Shown here: positions 48,428 through 59,173 of the stretch, piece after piece
Numbering within the stretch: position 1 is the first letter of the stretch
How the letters are laid out: every line of letters starts with the position of its first letter
Assembly (NCBI GenBank): GCA_963920705.1
Contig: OY987226.1
Coordinates: 20,493,600 to 20,557,599 of the forward strand
DNA: 64,000 nucleotides
From: Odiellus spinosus
Taxonomy: Eukaryota; Arthropoda; Arachnida; Opiliones; Phalangiidae
Direction of reading: 5' to 3'
The notes under the pieces: model-generated
The model's input: only the letters and a program-made list of their open reading frames with translations
Told to the model about the DNA's origin: nothing
Database searches by the model: none
Translations under genes and position numbers: made by a program

Positions 48428-49738
48428 TAATAATAATTTTTCAATATATGCGTTATATCCTAAGTGCCATTTTTCAAGATGTCTAATGTATGTGTCGGTA
48501 TAGCGGGGTCGACATTACAGTTGATCCGCATCCACGCTATGTGTCTATGGACGAAGAGAGTTGAGAAAGAGAAAGGGATCGTGCTTGGGGTCTTTGGGTG
48601 GTGCATAATGACAAACCCGGTTTCAATCATTCATCACAGAGTATCGCGGGCGATCACGACGTTTCACGATCATTATTTCGCCGCAGGCCGGCTTATATCT
48701 ATGGCGATTTCGCCTTCCAACGTATAAAGAGGGTTATAATAAGGTACTACGGCTGAAAGGACCCGACGTCAAAATATATTCGCGCCTTATACTCCAAGAG
48801 TGATATTATTCAATTTTTATACTAAAGTGGACACAAAGAAGTACGCTCGTGTTTTTTTTTAGAATATACATACGCGCGAGTGAGTAGAACCAAGGTTTTA
48901 TAAAAAAAAGGTCCCACTTTAGGGTAAAGTATGAAAGCAACCACAATGGTGCCAATACTAACACTAAAGTTCTCGCCGCTATGTCTAGTCACTGACCTAT
49001 ATACAAATGATTTCAGTCTTTTAGTTTTAGCTTTAATTATGAAGTTAAAATTCTTACGTGCTAAACGCGCGCCTTTGCCTATCAAAACTCGAGGCGAAAT
49101 AAACTTAGGCGAGTACGTATTAGAGAGCCTGAGATCAATTTAGAAGACAGAGAGCTAGGGAGCGTTTCCTAATCAATCGTCTATCGGATATAGCTCGTTT
49201 ATGTTGGGCACCTTTCCCATCTTTAAACGATGGAAGGGTTAAATTTATCAAAAGGGGGACGGGTAAAGTTGCTCGTGTCCTACTCGAAATCTACTAGCGC
49301 AATAAAATCTCGTATTTAGATCATCAATTTGACTAGCGGCGCCTGGCTCCCATTTATACTGATAACGTCTTATTGCCTAATCATTTTCCAAACACCCCGT
49401 TACCAATGCACCCCGGAGAGATAGAAAGACGACGATCGTTGCGACAAATCGATAATTTCTATCTATTTCGAATGACCTATATAATGCCAAAACAGGATAT
49501 CTCGCTTTTACAATCGAAAAATCGCAACCTGACGCGTAGCTTGCTAAAAAGAAATTAGCAAAAATATATTAAAGTTCATTTATATTCGGAATTATTCGGC
49601 TAAAAACGTATTCGAGATTTTTCACAATTATTGGACACGTTTTGGTGATAAAATCCAAAAATTTGGCTAGGTATGAATTTCACTTAGATGAAAAACTGAA
49701 CCCATCTAACGACTACAAGGCCTACAGGCTTCAACAAC
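48428..49738. other. Anonymous non-coding stretch
   Basis: I find no recognisable gene. Small open frames are present (for example 48464-48727 plus and 48822-49085 minus), but they mostly lack a normal ATG start, overlap each other on opposite strands, and resemble no family I know. A weak inverted repeat pairs CTAAAGTGGAC near 48824 with GTCCCACTTTAG near 48911. By eye, CpG is frequent here. Confidence 0.5.
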
Positions 49739-50223
49739 GGGTGTACTCAGCTAGAGCGTATCTCGAAAAGAGCGCTTTCCCAAAAGAGCGCTTTCTCTAA
49801 AAGAGTGCTTTCCTAAAAGAGCTTTTTCCCCCATAAGAGTGCTTTCCTAAAAGAGCTTTTTCCCCCAAAAGAGTGCTTTCCCAAAAGAGCCTTTTTCTCT
49901 AAAAGAACGCTTTTTCAAAAAGAGCTTATACTCTAAAAGAGCGCTTTTCCAAGAGCCTTTTCTCTAAATGAGCGCTTTCCCAAAAGAGCACTTTCTCCAA
50001 ATGAGTGCTTTCTTAAAAAATATTTAATAAAAATCGTCGCTTCATAAAAAATGAAGGCACTATACTAGTAACTTAACCTAACGCATTTCGTAAACGACGC
50101 TTTCCCAAAAGAGCACGTTCCCAAAAGAGCGCTTTTGAAACAAAGAGAGTTAATTCAGAAAAATTGAAAAACATTTTATTGGGAAAAGCGCTCTATTGGG
50201 ACGTGCTCTAATGAGGGTCACCC
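49739..50223. mobile_element. hAT-like MITE with internal 16-bp tandem repeat
   Basis: The left end (GGGTGTACTCAGCTAGAGCG) and the reverse complement of the right end (GGGTGACCCTCATTAGAGCA) are similar, and both lead into AGAGCGCTTT motifs. The flanks are TTCAACAA (49730-49737) and TTCAAGAA (50224-50231), an 8-bp target-site duplication with one mismatch, as expected for hAT. The left half (49766-50015) is about 15 diverged copies of AAAAGAGCGCTTTCCC, a near-palindromic motif. A second inverted pair lies at 50098-50141 and 50174-50217. No transposase is encoded. Confidence 0.65.
49766..50015 (+). repeat. Diverged AAAAGAGCGCTTTCCC tandem repeat
   Basis: About 15 units of 14-18 bp alternate forms such as AAAAGAGCGCTTTCCC, AAAAGAGTGCTTTCCT and AAAAGAGCTTTTTCCCCC. 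The core AGAGCGCTTT is partly palindromic, so single units can pair with each other in either orientation. The array lies inside the hAT-like MITE. Confidence 0.75.
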
Positions 50224-52831
50224 TTCAAGAATACTGATTTACAATTATCTTCGAATGACACCTGGCGACGATTTTCAACTCATTCTCTGATATTAAATCT
50301 AACCAAGCGCCAATGATACCTCAAAATTAAATTGTAAAATTTCATAATTTCAAGTGCAGATTCTGAAAATAAATTCTAAAGTTGCTCGTTTTTAACTCGT
50401 AGTTTTGTTCCTTAAATTATCAAATGAATATACATTTTTTTATAGTTGTGTGAGTTGCGTCCGTTTTGAAGCGAGTTTTGGTTAAGGCTTTAGATTGTGG
50501 GTGGGGAATAAGCGAATCTTATTTGGTACAGGGCAATTTTACGAGCTTCAATATATTTTAGAAGCTCATCCTCCAAAATCCTTTTCCAACTGTCTCCGAT
50601 CGAAAACTATCTTTCTCTAATTGTAGAAAGTTTATTCGCGAAATTTGGCGTTTATCGCGCAAACGGGAATTAACAAATCGAAAAGATATCGTACTCGAAT
50701 TAAAGATATAAGGCTCTACTACTCCGGATTTACTGTCTACGTATTGAACGTTTGCGTAATAACATTACTATACCATTGCGATAATAATAGTTCGTAATCA
50801 TATAGACAACACAAGCTAACAAATGAAGACTTTCAGGACCGTACATGTCGAACATTTTTGAGTTTTTTTGTCCCATTGATACATTAATCAGCAAGCATAT
50901 AAAGATCTAGGAGGGGTTTCAATTTCAAAAACCGTAACGGAAAGCTCATTTTAATATTAAATTTGCGTGGTTCTTTAATTGTAATTAGAAATAATTTAAT
51001 TCTTAAATAGAGTTATATATAGGTCGGGATCATGAAGAAGTTACAGTGGAGGCACGGTCTGATTTCGTCATTCGCGTTGGGGATGTCAAGAGGGTGGTCC
51101 AATAAGAAAGTGAGCTGATTTTTAAAGGGGTACAACTACGATGTTAGAAATAAAAGTTGGCTAAAATGTGGAAATTATCTTTGAATTAGAATTAAATTTA
51201 CTATGAAATTAATGCTGAATGAAATTCTGCTGAATGAAATTCTATTGAATTTTAGGAATATCAAGTTTAATTTTCATTATATTGTGGTAAGATTTGTCCT
51301 TTAAGACAAACTATAATATCGCCCACCCTTTTGTTTTGTAGCTCGGTTAAGACGCTCTGCTTATTTAGTAATATAGGATAATATTGGAGCCAGTATATCT
51401 CGTTATCCATCGCTATCTCGGTCGGCCACGCGCCGTACTTTCAGTAAACGAAACAAAATACCATTAAATTCCTATCTATACACTATATACGTAAGTTAAT
51501 TGTAAAGGCTCTTCTATAAGCAATTATTCGTTTGGCTCTAGCCCCCTTAATACGGTATATACGAAGGAATCTTCTGTAATTCAAATTAGCTCAACTCGAT
51601 TGTTAATTACAGATTTGGGTCGTCAATGCCGCCCACCAACCTAAATATTTCAAACAATTAGGTTTAATTATACGGAAAAGTGGAACAACTTTGAAAGTGT
51701 CTTAAGTCTCACAAACAAGAGAGAGTAAGTGGCGCTAAGCCTTATACTTTTATGAATAAAGAAGCCTGATATTTTCGGTATTTAAAATTACAGAATCAAT
51801 GAAAAGTTACAGCCAAATAATGAGCTGTAGACTTTTTAGACCTCAGCTGAAAGTGAAACTTTTAAGGAATTGAGGTATATGTGATTTTTTTATTGACTAT
51901 AAAAATTGCTACTACAAATAAGATGTTTGTGTAGTAAAAAATCCAGTGTCTCTGAGTTGTAACAAAAAAAGGAGAACCTCTAATAAATTAAAATATACCC
52001 CCCCCCCCTTCTTGGCCTAAAATAGTTCCCCGCGACACGTGCTTCGGCACACTATTGAAATCGTGCTAAATGATGACTTACTGCCAATTGATGTTTTAAG
52101 ACTATACAACAGAGGAGCAATTTACTTTTAAGGAAAGGCTGTACTAATACTGACATCGTAGCAGCAGTCCTGCAAGGTAAACTCTAATGTTCCTTCTTGC
52201 TTCAATGAGTCCCCGGTGTAAAAGTGTTGTGGAAGCTTAAGTTGCGCCGAGAAAGAGCAGTGCGCAAAAGTTGGTCAATTGGAGCGTGGATATCTAGAAT
52301 AAAGAAGACTTATTGTCTTTGCTCGATACTTCTCGCTTTCTCTCTCTCGCTCTTTCTGTAGCGGAAGATAAAAGCGGACCATTGATCATCATTCGTTAGA
52401 GCCTGACCATCTTTGCCTTCTTTCTAAAAAACAGCTCGCATTCTCGACTCGAGAGTGATAGGCCTTCGGAAGGCGGCTACAAAGAGATTGGAACAACGGC
52501 GTCTCTACACTAATTTCTTACTCGCTATCCTCCTGTCTATTACCACACGTACCTCATTTCTCGAGCTTGGTGTTGCCAGCTTGCCAAGAACGAAAGCTTC
52601 TTTCTCGGCCGTCACCAGGGAATTCTTATTCGGCGAGATAGAATATACGCGCATATTTCATAGACGTATAGAAGTTCCATTATATAACTCAAAACGATAT
52701 ATACGTTACTATATTCGCGGTTATACCCTGCGAAGGATCAGATTTCCACATTACAAAAGCTATTTTCTTCGAAAATTTAGGTTCTTTCCTAGAGTATAAC
52801 CGAATATTTAATATAATTCACCAATAAACTC
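50224..52831. other. Anonymous AT-rich stretch
   Basis: No gene is recognised. A short tandem of GCTGAATGAAATTCT (two and a half copies near 51213-51250) and a run of 11 C (51998-52008) are the only simple-sequence features. A pyrimidine-rich tract lies at about 52328-52360. The 114-codon open frame at 52455-52799 contains no ATG codon and resembles nothing known, so I do not call it. Confidence 0.5.
51998..52008. repeat. C11 homopolymer
   Basis: Eleven consecutive C in AT-rich surroundings. Length may vary by sequencing. Confidence 0.8.
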
Positions 52832-52952
52832 AATTAGAAATGCGAACTGAGCATGCTACAGGAACTTTAGGAGTTTCGACTGGTAAATGAGATATAGCAG
52901 ACAAATCTGCTACAGATTATCTCAGTTCGTTGAGAGTGGCGCATTTCTAATT
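52832..52952. other. 121-nt nested inverted repeat (hairpin or tiny MITE)
   Basis: The outer arms AATTAGAAATGCG (52832-52844) and CGCATTTCTAATT (52940-52952) are perfect complements. Next inside, GAACTGAG (52844-52851) pairs with CTCAGTTC (52921-52928). At the centre GAGATA pairs with TATCTC, and TAGCAGA (52895-52901) pairs with TCTGCTA (52906-52912) around a CAAA loop. Several nested stems with the same order suggest either a very short fold-back element or a structured RNA precursor. Nothing shows which. Confidence 0.55.
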
Positions 52953-55822
52953 AAAGTGTTTTTACTATCCAGTTTTCTAAATGTAATTTTAAATACATTT
53001 TTAAAAGTTACTGCAGGATCTAAACTCTCCCAGATTCAAGGGGAAAAAAGGTAAACTACCCTTGGGCCGGATATTAATGGGTGTTGCTTAGTTTTGAACT
53101 TTCCCCAGTGAAATAAATAAACGCTCTACTTGAAGCCAAAATGGATGTCCCGGCTTATTGAATTAGCCTAATCGATCACATCCTTTGGGCCCAATGCGCT
53201 CGTTATTCGTCTTAACACGTCCATGCATGCCAGTAAGATGTTTGTTGTATTTGGTTCCATTGCATGCTTTAATATTTTATATTTTGAACTACTATGTTTT
53301 GCTGATTCTGATTTCGTAATTTATAAATACTGGGCTCTTCCGACATGGAAGTCGCTCTGTTTTCAAAAGGGTTCCCTTCAGGTGACTAATAAAATAAACC
53401 TCTCTGCATGTTAGGCAACCCTATAGAAGTGTGCTTTTCTACAAATAGAGTATATCTAGTTGATACTTTCGCCCGATTCTCTTGATTAAAAGATTTCAAC
53501 TTCTCTTTTGTTGGGCGAGGTCAATTAGGGTCTCTTCCCTTTTCCTACCCTTTATTCTTCCCCCTGAATGCACCGATAAAGAAAGAGGATATCTTTTTAT
53601 AAAAAGGAATAAGCTGCGCTGGGGTCGTGGGGTAAAAAGGTGGCGACACCGGCTGCAGCGTTCGAGGTATAAAAGTAAAAAAACTAATTAAGCGGCAATA
53701 TATTTTAATAGTTTTGGAACGAGAGGTCCTAGCCTCCTCTTTAGACCAAGATACTCCTATCTTTACCGCTTATTTCATATTATAGGAGGAAGGTGGCGAT
53801 ATAAACGAGACATTTTTATATTATATGGTTCATTTCGGAAGGCGTACCCGATGGCTTATTATAGAAATCTAGTAATTTTGTGCCTGCGCTGCAAAGGGAG
53901 AGCCAATGTTCAATTGCCCGCACGTTATACGCACCAAGGACGAAGGACAGAGCGTGATTTTTCACGCTTTCAAACGTCGTATTTCTCATTTAGCTAGCCA
54001 ACTTTTATTCTACGCAACATTTCGGCGTCAGTTAAGCTACAAAGTATAGGCTCTTTGAAACAGTTCTATATTCTAGATTATTGTAAATGCACTAAATATA
54101 CATTATAAAGTCTAATGCTATAATCCTTTTTACAAATGTTCGTTAAATGTTTTACTGTTTACCCCAAAGTGTTTCAATTTGACCTTTATAAAACTGATCC
54201 GAAGTCTAGCGCGTGTATTTCTCCTTCGATAGGACGAGCAGACCTTTTTTATTTTAACGATGCTAACATTACGAAATAAGGAATTCTATAAGTTTTCATC
54301 TTCCCGTTGCCACATGAGCAACATCGCTCGTAGGAAAAGGCTCGAGTCGTGACGTAGGCTACAATGTTGAATTTGATATATAAAAAACAAGAGTAGCCAG
54401 ATATATTTAATATTTTTACCCGTTTACCTCGAATTGTAATATTTTGACCATTTCTAAACCGTTTCAAGTTCACTGATCTGACCTATGCTCTGAGCGGGGC
54501 TTGAAAATTTCATTATTTCATTCCCGTGTAGGGTTTCCGTTCACGTTGAATCTGAACAATCATGATAAACGATAGCCTAGCTTTGTACGCTAGCTGACGG
54601 CTTGTATAGACCAAAGAGTATATACAACCTTACTTAGAGCAAACATTACGGTGAAGATCCGGTTTTTTCAACGTTAAATTTAACGCCAAGCTAGGTTGTA
54701 GAACACTATAAGTCTAACCTTAGATATAACAGGTCTCACCCTTCCTTGGCTCTCTTTCTCTCACCTCTTACTTTATTTTTTAACGAGAGGGAGATAGAGT
54801 TGAAGGAACAGTGGCTGCGTCAACGACAAAGGGGGTAGGACGTGATTTACATATCCCTCGAATCGACGCTTCTCCGCCGGACAGGAGATAGCAGCGACCC
54901 CCGGAACTTGGGAAGAGTTGATCGGGTTTATTGAGTGCCACAAGGCCTACTTGGTCCTGTATCGTTCCTATCTTAATGGGAATCTGTTTTCTAACGCCAC
55001 CCTTAACCCTCTGTCCTGCCCCTAAAATTTTTTTATCGGTCACGCTATCGACGCGGCGGTAAAAATTGCTAGCAATTAAGGGGATGGGGAGGGGGCATGC
55101 CCACCACCTCTTTTCCCCCTTTTCGATTAGAATATTCCCTTCAGTAACTGCATTTGTGGAGACTTTTCAAAGGACGCTAATCTCGTTTAGAAAAACTAAA
55201 GAAGAACCCAAACGTTCCATAGTTAATATTATACTGAAAATATTTTTTGGTTAACCAACTATATTTAAAATTGCGAGGTAAAAAAAAATATTAAAAAGAG
55301 TACGCATCGAAACTTTGGCTCCATGAAAAGTTCAACTCTAGATCTCTCTCTCTCTCTCTCTCATAATCAAAGTTGCTAGTCCCCGACCCAGATTAGATTT
55401 GTTAACGCGATGTTAAATAAATGTTTATGGTATTTTAAGAATAGTTTAAATTTTAAGAAACGTTTTAGAAAATTTCAAGGAACTTTTAATTTTGTAAGAA
55501 TGATATGAGTTTACTAACTAGTTAATTTAAAAATGGGGCTCGCTTAGCTGCACGAGTCACGGCAAGGCTTAGAGTGGAAATTTTGAAAAACAAAACTTCG
55601 TCATCTCTGTTTCTTGAAACAGAATTAATGAGAGCAGTACGCTTCTTGTTCTTTTAGAAATAATGATCATGTTTTACCTTTGTAAACAAAAAGATACGCA
55701 AAATATTAGCCCCAAATTAACTTCTTAATCCCAATTACAATTCCCGAATAGTTTGGCTGGTTTTACGCACTATCGTCGCATATATCTCAGATGATTTAAT
55801 TTTAATTTCTCACTTGAAGACC
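52953..55822. other. Anonymous stretch with a GC-richer patch
   Basis: I see no gene. The patch at about 54780-55080 is richer in G+C and holds an 87-codon minus-strand open frame without an ATG, which I do not call. A 14-bp perfect palindrome CGTTAAATTTAACG lies at 54672-54685. The TC microsatellite at 55343 is listed separately. Confidence 0.5.
55343..55362. repeat. (TC)10 microsatellite
   Basis: Ten uninterrupted TC dinucleotides. Confidence 0.9.
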
Positions 55823-55847
55823 GGATATACGAATGTTTCGTATATCC
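55823..55847. other. Perfect 11-bp hairpin
   Basis: GGATATACGAA, a TGT loop, then TTCGTATATCC: eleven paired bases with no mismatch. Too short to classify, and there is no matching second copy in the window that I noticed. Confidence 0.6.
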
Positions 55848-56607
55848 AGATGACGTAAATTTGGGTAACCAATAAGATACCAAATCCAATTGACTGACGT
55901 TTAATGGGAGGGGCCTCCTAGAGTTTGAATGTAACAAAGGCTAGAAATCGTCTAACTAAAGTAATCCTCCTTAGAAAAATAAATTAATTCTTGGTTTGGT
56001 CAAACAATTTAATCCCTTTGGAACGTTTGGGTTTTTCTTTTTAATTAAATAGATCCTCTTCTGGGATGTGAGAGAAAGAGAGTAACATATAGGGCGTAAG
56101 CCCTTTCCGAGCGGAAGGAAGAGGGGGAGTATTTTTTAACTACAAATAAGGATAAGCCCCTACCCTTCCTATATATCGTCGTTAACTCGCACCCCCTTGG
56201 AACAACGCGCGTCAGGTCGTAACGAGAAATTCGATTTTTGTTTCAAATTAAAAGGAAACCCCCTTTTTTAGTTCAAGGAAACAGGAAATGGAATTCGTTT
56301 TGGTGTTGATCGAGAGAACTTAAAATGAGAGTTAACTATTTGGTCTCTCCTGGTTACCCTAGAATTTAGTTGGCCAATTAAAAGTCATGTTTCATTTAAA
56401 ATATTCTAGTAAATTTCAATCTTTATCGCATGGAACCGACACACATAAAGTAAACACAAAAGTGCTAACGACGTGGCGAACATCGTACCAGATCATCTCA
56501 CTACCTCTCCGTAAACACAATTAATTCGGGGAGGTAAAATAGTTGAGATGTTTTTCTGGAGAATAGATGGTTCTATAAAGAATCATATACACTAATATAG
56601 AAACGGA
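55848..56607. other. Anonymous non-coding stretch
   Basis: AT-rich sequence. I see no gene, no long repeat and no recognisable element here. Confidence 0.45.
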
Positions 56608-56785
56608 TAAAAGAGCCATTAAAAAGCACCCATTTGTATTGCTAATGTTGCCTTTTTCCAAGGTTGGTTTAAAATATAGGATTTTCTATACTTTTGCCAG
56701 CCTCGAAACTAACAAAAAGAGTCGTTAAATAGAACCCGTTTCTACGGCAGATGTTGCCTTTTGTCAAGGGTGGAACGTATATAGT
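56608..56785 (+). repeat. Diverged direct duplication, period about 106 bp
   Basis: 56608-56685 and 56714-56785 share the order AAAGAGYC, TTAAA, A-CCC, TTT, then ATGTTGCCTTTT, CAAGG and TGG. Offset is about 106 bp. The copies differ at roughly a third of positions, so the duplication is old. It lies directly before the dispersed repeat at 56822. Confidence 0.6.
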
Positions 56786-56821
56786 GTTTATAGATTCAAC
56801 TATTGACTAATATTTGTAATT

Positions 56822-56940
56822 ATCTTACAACGCTACGCTAAAGAAGATATTTCTCTTTGGGGAAAGTGACTTATAGAGGCTGGCGGCATCCGTGGGACGG
56901 GGATAATCGGTGGAAAGACCCAGAACTCCATATAAAGGTT
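56822..56940 (+). repeat. Dispersed repeat, copy 1 of 3
   Basis: This segment is similar to the reverse complement of 62168-62300 and, at its start, to 61334-61395. The best conserved part is GGTGGAAAGACCCAGAACTC (56910-56929), and the start shares TCTTACAACGCTACG. A further piece, 56960-56990 (around CAATTATTCGCGAA), is the reverse complement of 61627-61650. The family is unknown to me. It may be a SINE-like or non-autonomous DNA element, but no diagnostic ends are visible. Confidence 0.65.
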
Positions 56941-56990
56941 CTATCATGCACTCTAAAAGCCGGCAATTATTCGCGAAGCTGGCGCCATCT

Positions 56991-57723
56991 ACTTTAATGG
57001 GTAATCGACCACAATACCTGTTTTTAAGGCTCAAGAGATTTCAAATTCACGCCTTTTTCAGATATGCGCGGAACACGTCATATTTTTGCAAATTAGATCA
57101 ATTTGCGTACTGTCGACACACGCGTCACATACGTCACCTTCAGTCTCGAGGAGGGGTGGAAAGGGACGTGATGACAATGTCCTGTATTATACCACGATTC
57201 TTGTAAGGAATCTTTGTGGGGAAAAAACCACATATCGAATAAAACCACGGGTGAACTGATACCATTCCCGTGCTCGCGGCCAATAAATTACTTAGATTTT
57301 GATAAGTGCGGCCGGCCCCTATAACGTCAAACTGGTCACGGCACCATGGCCAGTCCGCCTCCGAATAAACCTTTTTTATGTAAAAAAGGGGTGCCCAATT
57401 CGTGACTGTGCAAGATTTATCTCGGCTCATGAAGTGAGATATCAAACGAAAATACAATATTTCATTTATAAGGCTATATTTGAATAATGCGCTTTCATTT
57501 CGATTAAATTACACTGGACAACTAAAAATATACTCTGAAACTGTATAATGGTTTCTCCTTTATGGCCCGAGTTGCTCTTGGAATTTTTTATAAATAATTT
57601 TGAGAATAAATCTCTTGAAAGGAGAAGCACTTTCCAGCAACATGCCAAGACGTTGTCTGCATGACCATATTTGAATATTAAGACAATATGCGGAGCTAAT
57701 TAATGCAAAGTTATACCATTAAA
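56991..57723. other. Region upstream of the chemoreceptor gene
   Basis: Short open frames on both strands overlap and lack normal ATG starts. The near-palindrome CCTTTTTTATGTAAAAAAGG lies near 57370. An in-frame stop (TAA at 57724) ends the receptor reading frame upstream. No clear promoter can be assigned, although the strip 57720-57745 is AT-rich. Confidence 0.5.
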
Positions 57724-57846
57724 TAAAAAACTATATTTTTAAACTGTCCAGTGTTTTTTATTTCATGGTCCACTTTCTTCTTGGAAGGTTCGTCAATTTA
57801 CTTAGATATAGAACGTTCCGTAGAAAAAGACGGACTATTGAACAAC

Positions 57847-59022
57847 ATGTTTAGACGCTGTAGCAAAAGAAACCGCATTGTTTTTCCAAAATACGTCAAA
57901 CAAAATCGAGTTTTAAACTTTATACTTCATATATGTTTATATTTAGGGTTAATTCGAGAAAAGAAAGGAAAACGTATTAGTTATCAACAATATTTCATAG
58001 CATTGCTGGTCAACAGTTACTTTGGATATTCGATATTCTTAGCCATTCGACAGTTTTTCCTGCACAACAACATAGCAACTCAAATCATGTTTCCTTTGGC
58101 AATGGCCACTGGTGCGTTTTTAGTCAATACGTCTCTATTCAAGAACAACCTTTTCGAGAAATGTCTTCAAACCTTAAGCCACGTATCCAATACCTTGTCT
58201 GTCACAAAATGTAGCAAGGAACTGAACTATTTTACCGTATTATGCGTAGCAATGAACATCTCGTCGTGCGTACTTGGAATGATCGGGGTCGCTTCATTAA
58301 CAGAAATACAAATTAGATACCTGGCAGGAGATTTTGCGATTATTTCACCCACGTTCGCTAATAATTATCTGTACGTGATTTACATTTTGATGGAATCCAT
58401 TCACGTAACTTACATCTTCACCATCAGCTACAAGTACCTGTATCAAACCGTCTTGGCGTTTACCGTTGATAGTGTCCGAAATTACGTCAAGTCTATGACT
58501 TACGCTTTAAAAAATAATGACTGTAACTTGGACGAATTACAAAGAAATCACACTAAATTGTTGGAAATAGTGAAAGATTTGGATTCCGCTTTTCAATGGC
58601 ACGTAGTTATATTGATAACTCAATGGTTGATTGATTTTCTCATAAATTTCACGATGTTCGTTAAAGAAACAAGCTCGGTTAACAATTACTATATCGTATA
58701 TTGGTTCCTACAAATTTTGCTACCCCTTACTTGCACCGCGATGATGTTGGTGGGTTTATGCCAGCTTCGCGATTGTAATTTGATGTTAGTTGATTTTGCT
58801 TACAAACGAGAACTTCGCGATAAGACGAGAGCTTCTCTGATGATGGAGTTAATGTTAAGGAAAAAAATGAGAAGTGGTATAATGGAATTCAACATTTTGA
58901 GTTGTTTCCCAATTGAAAAAGATTTTATGATTAGTATTTTTACCGCAGCAGCGTCTTACTTGACGTTCGTCCTCGGGGTGTTGGGTACATCAAAGGGCTT
59001 AACGGCTCCTCCGGAACAATGA
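57847..59022 (+). CDS. Seven-transmembrane chemoreceptor, insect gustatory-receptor (7tm_7) type
   Basis: Members of this family are ligand-gated cation channels in the dendrite membrane of taste or other sensory neurons. The frame is open from 57727 to the TGA at 59020, but the first ATG is at 57847, giving 391 residues, the usual length for the family. Hydrophobic segments lie near residues 20-36, 48-70, 81-97, 127-150, 172-205, 252-271, 281-303 and 357-379. The segment LFEKCLQTLSHVSNTL (102-117), the long loop with NHTKLLEIVKDLDSAFQWHV (234-253) and the C-terminal FTAAASYLTFVLG (365-377) match the family pattern. In the canonical TYhhhhhQF end motif, S replaces T and QF is replaced, which marks it as divergent. 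The coding part needs no intron, but CAG at 57749-57751 could be a 3' splice site bringing in an upstream exon. The alternative, an odorant receptor, fits the C-terminus less well. No frameshift or stop is seen, so it appears intact. Confidence 0.78.
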   Translation: MFRRCSKRNRIVFPKYVKQNRVLNFILHICLYLGLIREKKGKRISYQQYFIALLVNSYFGYSIFLAIRQFFLHNNIATQIMFPLAMATGAFLVNTSLFKNNLFEKCLQTLSHVSNTLSVTKCSKELNYFTVLCVAMNISSCVLGMIGVASLTEIQIRYLAGDFAIISPTFANNYLYVIYILMESIHVTYIFTISYKYLYQTVLAFTVDSVRNYVKSMTYALKNNDCNLDELQRNHTKLLEIVKDLDSAFQWHVVILITQWLIDFLINFTMFVKETSSVNNYYIVYWFLQILLPLTCTAMMLVGLCQLRDCNLMLVDFAYKRELRDKTRASLMMELMLRKKMRSGIMEFNILSCFPIEKDFMISIFTAAASYLTFVLGVLGTSKGLTAPPEQ

Positions 59023-59167
59023 ACCGGGAAAAAACGGCCTTACTTTTTTAATAGACCATTCCAACCATGGAGTAGGAAAACGGTTAAAGTTAATATAAAA
59101 GTTAATATTACGTATAACGTACACGGTTTTCTTTACGAAAGATCCCCAGAATGTTATAGATGGTCCC

Positions 59168-59173
59168 AATAAA
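59168..59173 (+). promoter_or_regulatory. Putative polyadenylation signal of the chemoreceptor gene
   Basis: AATAAA, 145 bp after the stop codon and the first such hexamer downstream. A plausible 3' end, but AT-rich DNA produces this motif often. Confidence 0.4.

Noticed and set aside
48464-48727. 87-codon plus-strand open frame
   Set aside because: It opens with GTG, the first ATG follows a few codons later, and the product resembles no known family. It may be chance in DNA of moderate GC.
48822-49143. Overlapping open frames on both strands
   Set aside because: They mirror each other, have no recognisable domain, and one lies over a weak inverted repeat.
51340-51375. tRNA-like A-box (GTAGCTCGGTTAAGACGC)
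   Set aside because: No matching B-box or cloverleaf is visible within the following 80 bases.
52455-52799. 114-codon open frame with basic, aromatic-rich product
   Set aside because: It contains no ATG codon at all and no recognisable motif. It could be part of an unidentified exon, but I cannot support that.
54780-55043. 87-codon minus-strand open frame in a GC-richer patch
   Set aside because: The start is GTG with no internal ATG, and the product matches nothing I know. The base composition alone can explain the open frame.
57140-57457. 105-codon minus-strand open frame upstream of the receptor
   Set aside because: It starts at TTG, overlaps other open frames on the plus strand and has no recognisable domain.
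57751-57846. N-terminal extension of the receptor by 32 codons
   Set aside because: The frame is open, but the first codon used would be GTG, which is not a normal start for an arthropod gene. The ATG at 57847 gives a normal-length receptor. An upstream exon joined at 57752 remains possible.
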